Positions 43,754 to 55,931 of a stretch of 64,000 nucleotides of DNA are shown here, piece after piece; the first letter of the stretch is position 1, and each line of letters begins with the position of its first letter. The DNA is taken from NCBI GenBank assembly GCA_029851415.1, contig CM056743.1:20994905-21058904 (forward strand), written 5' to 3'. The position numbers and the translations under genes are program-made. Under the pieces are notes generated by a model. The model saw nothing but the letters and a program-made list of their open reading frames with translations, was not told the DNA's origin and searched no databases. This DNA comes from Eretmocerus hayati. Its lineage: Eukaryota; Arthropoda; Insecta; Hymenoptera; Aphelinidae.

Positions 43754-43757
43754 ATCA
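43754..43757. repeat. Target-site duplication ATCA (right) of the TRIM
   Basis: Matches 43,180-43,183; the satellite unit resumes at ACCATTCC. Confidence 0.9.
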
Positions 43758-45856
43758 ACCATTCCTGTAATACATGGGCCAGGGGAGGTTCATCCAGAGT
43801 GCCCCATACTGAGCAGTAAATCACCCTTTTACTGTTCCATCCTGCTCTCTGGGCCAAGTTTGATCCAGTAAAATTATCCCGAGTCCTTCGTATGAGCCGA
43901 AGCACATGTCTAATCGACCTATCCACCAGATGTGGCCCCTCACTCCATCTCGCGCTCTTACTGTTCGATTCTGCTCTCTGAACGATCTTGACCGAGAAAA
44001 TCATTGAAATTCCTGCGACAAAACCGATGCGGGACCCGAATTCCGAATGAATCGAAACAGATCAACAAATCCCAGTGATGCAAACATACATCTCAGGGTA
44101 CTCCATCGAAAGTAAGCGTGAGTTCTCCATAGCCATTTCCCACGGCAATCCGCCCTTTCACCATTCTATCCTGCTATAGCGACCATATTCGACTCTATTG
44201 ATAGTTCCGGATCCTTCGGATTAGCCGATGCACATGTCTACACCAGGATTGATCGAGACTCTCCTGTAATTCTTGGCGATGCGATCAACCATTGGTGTAA
44301 TGCATGGGCCACAGGATGTTCACTCAAGGTACCCAACCCTGAACAGGAATTAACCTTTCACTGTTCGATCCTGCTCTCTGGGCCATGTATGATTCAGTGA
44401 AACTATCCCGAGTCCTTCGGATAAGCCGATGCACATGTCCAATCGACCGATCCACCAGATGCGGTCTCGTACTCCAACTCGCCCTCTTACTGTTCGATTC
44501 TTCTCTCTGAACTATCTTGACCAAGAGAATCATTCAAACTCCTCCGACCAAACCGATGCGGAACCCGAATTCCGAATAAATCGAAACAAATCCACAAATC
44601 CCAGTGATGCAAACATACATCCCAGGGTACTACATCGAAAGTGAGCTTGAGTTCTCCTCAGCCATGTCCCACGGCAATCCGCCCTTTTACCAATCTATCC
44701 TGCTATATCGACCATATTCGACTCTATGAATCGTTCCGGATCCGCCGAATGAGCCAATGCACATGTCCACCCGAGGACCGATCGAGACTCCCCTGTGGTT
44801 TTCATCGACTCGATCAACCATTCCTGTAATACATGGGCCAGAGGAGGTTCACCCAGAGTGCCCCATACTGAGCAGTGAATCACCCTTTAACTGTTCCATC
44901 CTGCTCTCTGGGCCAAGTTTGATTCAGTAAAACTATTCCGAGTCCTTCGTATGAGCCGAAGCACATGTCCAATCGATCGATCCACCAGATGCGGCCCCGT
45001 TCTCCAATTCGCTCTTTTACTGTTCGATTCTGCTCTCTGCACGATTTTGACCAAGAAAATCATTCAAATCCCGTCGACCATACCGATGCGGGACCCGAAT
45101 TCTGAATAAATTGAAACGAATCAACGAATCCCAGTGGTGCGAACAAACAGCTCAGGGTACTTCATCGAAAGTAAGCTTAAGTTCTCAACAGTCATGTCCC
45201 ACGGCAATCCACCCTTTTACCATTCTATCCTGCGAGACTGACCATATTCGACTCTATTAATCGTTCCGGATCCGCCGAATGAGCCGATGCACATGTCCAC
45301 CCCAGGATCGATCGAAACTTCCCTGTGGTCTTCATCGACTCGATCAACCATTCCTGTAATACATGGGCCAGAGGAGGTTCACTCAGAGTGCCCCATACTG
45401 AGCAGTGAATCACCCTTTTACTGTTCCATCCTGCTCTCTGGGCCAAGTTTGATTCAGTAAAACTATTCCGAGTCCTTCGTATGAGCCGAAGCATATGTCC
45501 AATCGATCGATCCACCAGATGCGGCCCCGTTCTCCAATTCGCTCTTTTACTGTTCGATTCTGCTCTCTGCACGATTTTGACCAAGGAAATCATTCAAATC
45601 CCTTCGACCATACCGATGCGGGATCCGAATTCCGAATAAATTGAAACGAATCCACAAATCCCAGTGATGCAAACATACATCCCAGGGTATTCCATCGAAA
45701 AAGAGCGTGAGTTCTCCACAGCCATTCCCCACGGCAATCCGCCCTCTCACCATTCTTCCCTGCGGCATCGACCTTTTTCGAGTCTATGGATCAATCCGGA
45801 TCCTTCAGAAGAGCCAATGCACATTTCCTTCCCAGGATCGATCAAGACTCTCCTGT

Positions 45857-46609
45857 TAGGTAGTTGGATTACCCCCGAAAAAACACTCCCGGCGCGAGAT
45901 AGTGGCTAAACTCTGTACAACTCGATGTTTGTGGGTTCAAACAGTAGACGATACCTTCAATAATCGATACTAACATAATATATTAATTGAGATTTGGGGC
46001 TTGGTATGGATGAACTATGAAACATGCATTTTTTCACGTTCATCTCGCTTTTTCCACGATAACCCGGAAAATATCTACTTTTTGGAAAAATTTGTAGAAT
46101 AACTTTTTGTAGATCTCTGGAAGATCCACAGAATTGATCCGATTACTTTTCCTCGCAAACTGCAAATCTTCCGAGTAATTGCTTATGAAAGTCGGATTCG
46201 AATTTATTTGAACAAATTCGCTCAAATTCCTCATAACGGGGTCAAACAATTTTTCTGATTGATCAAATTCGATCTTGACTTTGATGAGGAATAACTCGGA
46301 AGGGTTGCAGCTTGCAAGGGAAAATGTCTGCAACAACGTTGTAGATCTTTCAGAGATCTACAGAAAGTTATTCCACGAATTTTTTCAGAGTATTGATATT
46401 TTCCGACTTATTGTGGAGAAACCGAGATGAAGGTCAACACATGCATGTTTTTATAGTTCATTCATACCGCGCTCTGATATTTAAACATCGATTCTTGTTA
46501 ATATCGATTATTGAAGGTATCATCTACCATTTGAGCCCACAATTGTCGTGTTGTACTGAGTTTAGCCACTTAGCGATGGAATTTCGGGGGTAATTCGACT
46601 ATCGATGTA
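45857..46609. repeat. Foldback module, type I, copy 2
   Basis: An insert of about 753 bp interrupts the satellite after CTCCTGT. Its outer ends share TTACCCCCGAAA in inverse, and its two halves are inverted copies centred near 46,270 (GTAGATCTTTCAGAGATCTAC lies in one half). Type I carries GGTATGGATGAAC in the left half. Shared blocks with the 33,666-35,236 element show common descent. Confidence 0.8.
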
Positions 46610-47137
46610 GTTCTCGTCGACTCGATCAACCATTCCTGTATTGCATGAGCAGAGGAGCTTAACCCAAGGTCCCCGATCCTGTACAGAAATTCGTCCTTCC
46701 ACTGTTCCATCTTGCTCTCTGAGCCATGTTTCATTCCGTTGAACTATCCCGAGTTTTTCGGATAAGCCGATGCACATGCCCAATCGACCGATCCACCAGA
46801 TGCGGCCCCGTATTCCACTTCGCTCTTTCACTGTTCGATTCTGCTCTCTAATCGATCTTGACCAAGAGCATCTTCCAAATCCCTCAGACCAAACCGATGC
46901 GTGACCCGAAATCCGAATGAATCGGAACAAATCGACGGATCCCAGTGATGCAAACATACATCCCAGGGTACTCCATCGAAAGTGAGCTTGAGTTCTCCAC
47001 AGCCATTTCCCACGGCAATCCGCCCTCTCACCATTCTTTCCTGCGGCATCGACCTTTTTCGAGTCTATGAATCAATCCGGATTCTTCAGAAGAGCCCGTG
47101 CTCTTTTCCTTCCCAGGATCGATCAGGACTCTCCTGT

Positions 47138-47887
47138 TAGGTAGTTGAATTACCCCCGAAAAAACACTCCCGGCGCGAGATAGTGGCTGAACTCATTACA
47201 ACACGATGTTTGTGGGTTCAAACGGTAGACGATACCTTCAGTAATCGATACTAACAAAATATAACAATTGAGATTTGGGGCAGGGTATAGATAAACTATG
47301 AAACATGCATTTTTTTACCTTTCTCTCGCTTTTTCCTCGATAACCCGGAAAATATCAATTTTTTGGAAAAATTTGTAGAATAACTTCTTGTAGATTCCTG
47401 GAAGATCCACAAAATTGATCTGAACACTTTTCCCCGCAAACTGAAACTCTTCCGAGTAATTGCCCATCGAAGTCGGATTCGAATTTATTTGAACTAATTC
47501 GCTGAAATTTCTTATAACGGGATCAAACAATTTCTCTGATTAAACAAATTCGATCTTGACTTTGATGAGGAATAACTCGAAAGGGTTCTAGCTTGCATGG
47601 GAAAATGTCTACAACAACGTTGTAGATCTTTCAGAGATCTACAAAAAGTTATCCCACGAATTTTTTCAGAGAATTGATATTTCGACTTATTGTGGGAAAA
47701 CCGAGATGAAGGTCAACACATGCATGTTTTCATAGTTCATTCATACCGCGTTCTGATATTTAAACATCGATTTTTGTTAATACCGATTATTGAAGGTATC
47801 ACCTACCATTTGAGCCCACAAGCGTCGTGTTGTACTGAGTTTAGCCATTTAGTGATGGAATTTTGGGGGTAATTCAACTATCGATGA
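47138..47887. repeat. Foldback module, type II, copy 3
   Basis: Same architecture as type I, but with CAGGGTATAGATAAAC in the left half and a two-base shorter ATATTTCGACTT in the right half. It lies 1,281 bp after the type I module. Confidence 0.8.
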
Positions 47888-49476
47888 AATTCTCGTCGAC
47901 TCGATCAACCGCTCCTGTACTGCACGAGCAGAAGAGCTTAACCCAAGGTACCCCATCCTGTACAGAAACTCACCCTTTTACTGTTCCATCTTGCTCTCTG
48001 GACCATGTTTGATTTCGCTGAACTGTCCCGGGTTCTTCGGATAAGCCGATGCACATGTCCAATCGACCGATCCACCAGATGCGGCCCCGTACTCCAATTC
48101 GCTCTTTTACTGTTCGATTCTGCTCTCTGAACGATCTTGACCAAGAGAATCATTCAAATTCCTTCGACCAAACCGATGCGGGACCCGAATTCCGAATAAA
48201 TTGAAACGAAGCAACAAATCCAAGTGATGCAAACAAACAGCTCAGGGTACTTCATCGAAAGTAAGCTTGAGTTCTCCACAGCCATGTCCTACGGCAAACC
48301 GCCCTTTCACCTTTCTATCCTGCTATATCGACCATATTCGACTCTATTAATCGTTCCGGATCCGCCGAATGAGCCGATGCACATGTCCACCCGAGGATCG
48401 ATCGAGACTGCCCTGTGGTTTTCATCGACTCGATCAACCATTCCTGTAATACATGGGCCAGAGGAGGTTCACCCAGAGTGCCCCATACTGAGCAGTAAAT
48501 CGCCCTTTTACTGTTCCATCCTGCTCTCTGGGCCAAGTTTGATTCAGTAAAACTATCCCGAGTCCTTCGTATGAACCGGAGCACATGTCTAATCGACCTA
48601 TCCACCAGATGTGGCCCCTCACTCCATCTCGCCCTCTTACTGTTCGATTCTGCTCCCTGAACGATCTTGACCCAGAGAATCATTGAAATTCCTCCGACCA
48701 AACCGATGCGGGACCCGAATTCCGAATGAATCGGAACAGATCAACAAATCCCAGTGATGGGAACATACATCCCAGGGTACTACATCGAAAGTGAGCTTGA
48801 GTTCTCCTCAGCCATGTCACACGGCAATCCGCCCTTTTACCAATCTATCCTGCTATATCGACCATATTCGACTCTATGAATCGTTCCGGATCCGCCGAAT
48901 GAGCCAATGCACATGTGCACCCGAGGACCGATCGAGACTCCCCTGTGGTTTTCATCGACTCGATCAACCATTCCTGTAATACATGGGCCAGAGGAGGTTC
49001 ACCCAGAGTGCCCCATACTGAGCAGTGAATCACCCTTTAACTGTTCCATCCTGCTCTCTGGGCCAAGTTTGATTCAGTAAAACTATTCCGAGTCCTTCGT
49101 ATGAGCCGAAGCACATGTCCAATCGATCGATCCACCAGATGCGGCCCCGTTCTCCAATTCGCTCTCTAACTGTTCGATTCTGCTCTCTGCACGATTTTGA
49201 CCAAGAAAATCATTCAAATCCCTTCGACCATACCGATGCGGGATCCGAATTCCGAATAAATTGAAACGAATCCACAAATCCCAGTGATGCAAACATACAT
49301 CCCAGGGTATTCCATCGAAAAAGAGCGTGAGTTCTCCACAGCCATTTCCCACGGCAATCCGCCCTCTCACCATTCTTCCCTGCGGCATCGACCTTTTTCG
49401 AGTCTATGGATCAATCCGGATCCTTCAGAAGAGCCAATGCACATTTCCTTCCCAGGATCGATCAAGACTCTCCTGT

Positions 49477-50229
49477 TAGGTAGTTGGATTACCCCCGAAA
49501 AAACACTCCCGGCGCGAGATAGTGGCTAAACTCTGTACAACTCGATGTTTGTGGGTTCAAACAGTAGACGATACCTTCAATAATCGATACTAACATAATA
49601 TATCAATTGAGATTTGGGGCGCGGTATGGATGAACTATGAAACATGCATTTTTTCACGTTCATCTCGCTTTTTCCACGATAACCCGGAAAATATCTATTT
49701 TTTGGAAAAATTTGTAGAATAACTTTTTGTAGATCTCTGGAAGATCCACAGAATTGATCCGATTACTTTTCCTCGCAAACTGCAAATCTTCCGAGTAATT
49801 GCTTATGAAAGTCGGATTCGAATTTATTTGAACAAATTCGCTCAAATTCCTCATAACGGGGTCAAACAATTTTTCTGATTGATCAAATTCGATCTTGACT
49901 TTGATGAGGAATAACTCGAGAGGGTTGCAGCTTGCAAGGGAAAATGTCTGCAACAACGTTGTAGATCTTTCAGAGATCTACAGAAAGTTATTCCACGAAT
50001 TTTTTCAGAGTATTGATATTTTCCGACTTATTGTGGAGAAACCGAGATGAAGGTCAACACATGCATGTTTTTATAGTTCATTCATACCGCGCTCTGATAT
50101 TTAAACATCGATTCTTGTTAATATCGATTATTGAAGGTATCATCTACCATTTGAGCCCACAATTGTCGTGTTGTACTGAGTTTAGCCACTTAGCGATGGA
50201 ATTTCGGGGGTAATTCGACTATCGATGTA
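49477..50229. repeat. Foldback module, type I, copy 4
   Basis: The 3,620-bp-shifted copy of 45,857-46,609, with only scattered substitutions. Confidence 0.8.
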
Positions 50230-50757
50230 GTTCTCGTCGACTCGATCAACCGTTCCTGTATTGCATGAGCAGAGGAGCTTAACCCAAGGTCCCCGATCCT
50301 GTACAGAAATTCGTCCTTCCACTGTTCCATCTTGCTCTCTGAGCCATGTTTCATTCCGTTGAACTATCCCGAGTTTTTCGGATAAGCCGATGCACATGCC
50401 CAATCGACCGATCCACCAGATGCGGCCCCGTATTCCACTTCGCTCTTTCACTGTTCGATTCTGCTCTCTAATCGATCTTGACCAAGAGCATCTTCCAAAT
50501 CCCTCAGACCAAACCGATGCGTGACCCGGAATCCGAATGAATCGGAACAAATCGACGGATCCCAGTGATGCAAACATACATCCCAGGGTACTCCATCGAA
50601 AGTGAGCTTGAGTTCTCCACAGCCATTTCCCACGGCAATCCGCCCTCTCACCATTCTTTCCTGCGGCATCGACCTTTCTCGAGTCTATGGATCAATCCGG
50701 ATCCTTCAGAAGAGCCCGTGCTCTTTTCCTTCCCAGGATCGATCAGGACTCTCCTGT

Positions 50758-51507
50758 TAGGTAGTTGAATTACGCCCGAAAAAACACTCCCGGCGCGAGA
50801 TAGTGGCTGAACTCATTACAACACGATGTTTGTGGGTTCAAACGGTAGACGATACCTTCAGTAATCGATACTAACAAAATATAACAATTGAGATTTGGGG
50901 CAGGGTATAGATAAACTATGAAACATGCATTTTTTTACCTTTCTCTCGCTTTTTCCTCGATAACCCGGAAAATATCAATTTTTTGGAAAAATTTGTAGAA
51001 TAACTTCTTGTAGATTCCTGGAAGATCCACAAAATTGATCTGAACACTTTTCCCCGCAAACTGAAACTCTTCCGAGTAATTGCCCATCGAAGTCGGATTC
51101 GAATTTATTTGAACTAATTCGCTAGAATTTCTTATAACGGGATCAAACAATTTCTCTGATTAAACAAATTCGATCTTGACTTTGATGAGGAATAACTCGA
51201 AAGGGTTCTAGCTTGCATGGGAAAATGTCTACAACAACGTTGTAGATCTTTCAGAGATCTACAAAAAGTTATCCCACGAATTTTTTCAGAGAATTGATAT
51301 TTCGACTTATTGTGGGAAAACCGAGATGAAGGTCAACACATGCATGTTTTCATAGTTCATTCATACCGCGTTCTGATATTTAAACATCGATTTTTGTTAA
51401 TACCGATTATTGAAGGTATCGCCTACCATTTGAGCCCACAAGCGTCGTGTTGTACTGAGTTTAGCCATTTAGTGATGGAATTTCGGGGGTAATTCAACTA
51501 TCGATGA
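50758..51507. repeat. Foldback module, type II, copy 5
   Basis: The 3,620-bp-shifted copy of 47,138-47,887. Confidence 0.8.
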
Positions 51508-54500
51508 ATTTCTCGTCGACTCGATCAACCGCTCCTGTACTGCATGAGCAGAAGAGCTTAACCCAAGGTACCCCATCCTGTACAGAAACTCACCCTTTTA
51601 CTGTTCCATCTTGCTCTCTGGACCATGTTTGATTTCGCTGAACTGTCCCGGGTTCTTCGGATAAGCCGATGCACATGTCCAATCGACCGATCCACCAGAT
51701 GCGGCCCCGTACTCCAATTCGCTCTTTTACTGTTCGATTCTGCTCTCTGAACGATCTTGACCAAGAGAATCATTCAAATCCCTTCGACCAAACCGATGCG
51801 GGACCCGAATTCCGAATAAATTGAAACGAATCAACAAATCCAAGTGATGCAAACAAACAGCTCAGGGTACTTCATCGAAAGTAAGCTTGAGTTCTCCACA
51901 GCCATGTCCTACGGCAATCCGCCCTTTTACCATTCTATCCTCCTATATCGACCATATTCGACTCTATTAATCGTTCCGGATCCGCCGAATGAGCCGATGC
52001 ACATGTCCACCCGAGGATCGATCGAGACTGCCCTGTGGTTTTCATCGACTCGATCAACCATTCCTGTAATACATGGGCCAGGAGAGGTTCACCCAGAGTG
52101 CCCCATACTGAGCAGTAAATCACCCTTTTACTGTTCCATCCTGCTCTCTGGGCCAAGTTTGATTCAGTAAAACTATCCCGAGTCCTTCGTATGAACCGGA
52201 GCACATGTCTAATCGACCTATCCACCAGATGTGGCCCCTCACTCCATCTCGCCCTCTTACTGTTCGATTCTGCTCCCTGAACGATCTTGACCCAGAGAAT
52301 CATTGAAATTCCTCCGACCAAACCGATGCGGGACCCGAATTCCGAATAAATCGGAACAGATCAACAAATCCCAGTGATGCAAACATACATCTCAGGGTAC
52401 TCCATCGAAAGTAAGCGTGAGTTCTCCACAGCCATTTCCCACGGCAATCCGCCCTTTCACCATTCTATCCTGCTATAGCGACCATATTCGACTCTATTGA
52501 TAGTTCGGGATCCTTCGGATTAGCCGATGCACATGTCTACACCAGGATCGATCGAGACTCTCCTGTAATTCTTGTCGATGCGATCAACCATTGGTGTAAT
52601 GCATGGGCCACAGGATGTTCACTCAAGGTACCCAACCCTGAACAGGAATTAACCTTTTACTGTTCGATCCTGCTCTCTGGGCCATGTATGATTCAGTGGA
52701 ACTGTCCCGGGTTCTTCGGATAAGCCGATGCACATGTCCAATCGACCGATCCACCAGATGCGGCCCCGTACTCCAATTCGCTCTTTTACTGTTCGATTCT
52801 GCTCTCTGAACGATCTTGACCGAGAGAATCATTCGAATCCCTTCGACCAAACCGATGCGTGACCCGGATTCCGAATAAATTGAAACGAATCAATGAATCC
52901 CAGCTCAGGGTACTTCATCGAAAGTAAGCTTGAGTTCTCCACAGCCATGTCCCACGGCAATCCGCCCTTTGACCATTCTATCCTGCTATTCCGACCATAT
53001 TCGACTCTATTAATCGTCCCGGATCCGCCGAATGAGCCGATGCACATGTCCATCTCAGGATCGGTCGAAACTCCCCTGTGGTTTTCATCGACTCGATCAA
53101 CCATTCCTGTAATACATGGGCCAGGGGAGGTTCATCCAGAGTGCCCCATACTGAGCAGTAAATCACCCTTTTACTGTTCCATCCTGCTCTCTGGGCCAAG
53201 TTTGATCCAGTAAAATTATCCCGAGTCCTTCCTATGAGCCGAAGCCCATGTCCAATCGACCGATCCACCAGATGTGGCCCCTCACTCCATCTCGCCATCT
53301 CACTGTTCGATTCTGCTCCCTGAACGATCTTGACCGAGAAAATCATTGAAATTCCTCCGACCAAACCGATGCGGGACCCGAATTCCGAATGAATCGGAAC
53401 AGATCAACAAATCCCAGTGATGGAAACATACACCTCAGGGTACTCCATCGAAAGTGAGCGTGAGTTCTCCACAGCCATTTCCCACGGCAATCCGCCCTTT
53501 CACCATTCTATCCTGCTATAGCGACCATATTCGACTCCATTGATAGTTCCGGATCCTTCGGATTAGCCGATGCACATGTCTACACCAGGATCGATCGAGA
53601 CTCTCCTGTAATTCTTGTCGATGCGATCAACCATTGGTGCAATGCATGGGCCACAGGAAGTTCACTCAAGGTACCCAACCCTGAACAGGAATTAACCTTT
53701 CACTGTTCGACCCTGCTCTCTGGGCCATGTATGATTCAGTGAATTTATCCCGAGTCCTTCGGATAAGCCAATGCACATGTCCAATCGACCGATCCACCAG
53801 ATGCGGCCCCGTACTCCAATTTGCTCTTGTACTGTTCGATTCTGCTCTCTGAACGATCTTGACCAAGAGAATCATTCGAATCCCTTCGACCAAACCGATG
53901 CGTGACCCGAATTCCGAATAAATTGAAACGAATCCATAAATCCCAGCTCAGGGTACTTCATCGAAAGTAAGCTTGAGTTCTCCACAGCCATGTCCCACGG
54001 CAATCCGCCCTTTGACCATTCTATCCTGCTATTCCGACCATATTCGACTCTATTAATCGTCCCGGATCCGCCGAATGAGCCGATGCACATGTCCACTCGA
54101 GGATCGATCGAAACTCCCCTGTAAGTTCCATCGACTCGATCAACCATTCCTGTGATACATGGGCCAAGGGAGGTTCACCCAGAGTGCCCCATACTGAGCA
54201 GTAAATCACCCTTTTACTGTTCCATCCTGCTCTCTGGGCCAAGTTTGATTCAGTAAAACTATCCCGGGTCCTTCGTATGAACCGAAGCACATGTCTAATC
54301 GACCTATCCACCAGATGTGGCCCCTCACTCCATCTTGCCCTCTTACTGTTCGATTCTGCTCTCTGAACGATCTTGACCGAGAAAATCATTGAAATTCCTC
54401 CGACAAAACCGATGCGGGACCCGAATTCCGAATGAATCGAAACAGATCAACAAATCCCAGTGATGCAAACATACATCTCAGGGTACTCCATCGAAAGTAA

Positions 54501-55181
54501 GCGTGAGTTCTCCATAGCCATTTCCCACGGCAATCCGCCCTTTCACCATTCTATCCTGCTATAGCGACCATATTCGACTCTATTGATAGTTCCGGATCCT
54601 TCGGATTAGCCGATGCACATGTCTACACCAGGATCGATCGAGACTCTCCTGTAATTCTTGGCGATGCGATCAACCATTGGTGTAATGCATGGGCCACAGG
54701 ATGTTCACTCAAGGTACCCAACCCTGAACAGGAATTAACCTTTTACTGTTCGATCCTGCTCTCTGGGCCATGTATGATTCAGTGAAACTGTCCCGGGTTC
54801 TTCGGATAAGCCGATGCACATGTCCAATCGACCGATCCACCAGATGCGGCCCCGTATTCCACTTCGCTCTTTCACTGTTCGATTCTGCTCTCTAATCGAT
54901 CTTGACCAAGAGCATCTTCCAAATCCCTCAGACCAAACCGATGCGTGACCCGGAATCCGAATGAATCGGAACAAATCGACGGATCCCAGTGATGCAAACA
55001 TACATCCCAGGGTACTCCATCGAAAGTGAGCTTGAGTTCTCCACAGCCATTTCCCACGGCAATCCGCCCTCTCACCATTCTTTCCTGCGGCATCGACCTT
55101 TCTCGAGTCTATGGATCAATCCGGATCCTTCAGAAGAGCCCGTGCTCTTTTCCTTCCCAGGATCGATCAGGACTCTCCTGT

Positions 55182-55931
55182 TAGGTAGTTGAATTACGCC
55201 CGAAAAAACACTCCCGGCGCGAGATAGTGGCTGAACTCATTACAACACGATGTTTGTGGGTTCAAACGGTAGACGATACCTTCAGTAATCGATACTAACA
55301 AAATATAACAATTGAGATTTGGGGCAGGGTATAGATAAACTATGAAACATGCATTTTCTTACCTTTCTCTCGCTTTTTCCTCGATAACCCGGAAAATATC
55401 AATTTTTTGGAAAAATTTGTAGAATAACTTCTTGTAGATTCCTGGAAGATCCACAAAATTGATCTGAACACTTTTCCCCGCAAACTGAAACTCTTCCGAG
55501 TAATTGCCCATCGAAGTCGGATTCGAATTTATTTGAACTAATTCGCTAAAATTTCTTATAACGGGATCAAACAACTTCTCTGATTAAACAAATTCGATCT
55601 TGACTTTGATGAGGAATAACTCGGAAGGGTTGTAGCTTGCATGGGAGAATGTCTACAACAACGTTGTAGATCTTTCAGAGATCTACAAAAAGTTATCCCA
55701 CGAATTTTCTCAGAGAATTGATATTTCGACTTATTGTGGGAAAACCGAGATGAAGGTCAACACATGCATGTTTTCATAGTTCATTCATACCGCGTTCTGA
55801 TATTTAAACATCGATTCTTGTAAATACCGATTATTGAAGGTATCACCTACCATTTGAGCCCACAAGCGTCGTGTTGTACTGAGTTTAGCCATTTAGTGAT
55901 GGAATTTCGGGGGTAATTCAACTATCGATGA
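55182..55931. repeat. Foldback module, type II, copy 6
   Basis: Present without a type I partner at the usual 1,281-bp distance upstream; the upstream DNA is ordinary satellite joined to a type II-associated unit near 54,850. This suggests an unequal exchange. Confidence 0.8.

Larger units (their letters stand above)
45664..52460. repeat. Two tandem 3,620-bp higher-order repeats
   Basis: Landmarks are offset by exactly 3,620 bp: 45,664/49,284, 45,857/49,477, 46,393/50,013, 46,828/50,448, 47,315/50,935 and 47,938/51,558. Each contains satellite units plus one type I and one type II foldback module 1,281 bp apart. Landmarks at 54,989, 55,359 and 56,268 recur 6,797 bp later, which is 3,620 plus three 1,059-bp dimers. 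Confidence 0.85.
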
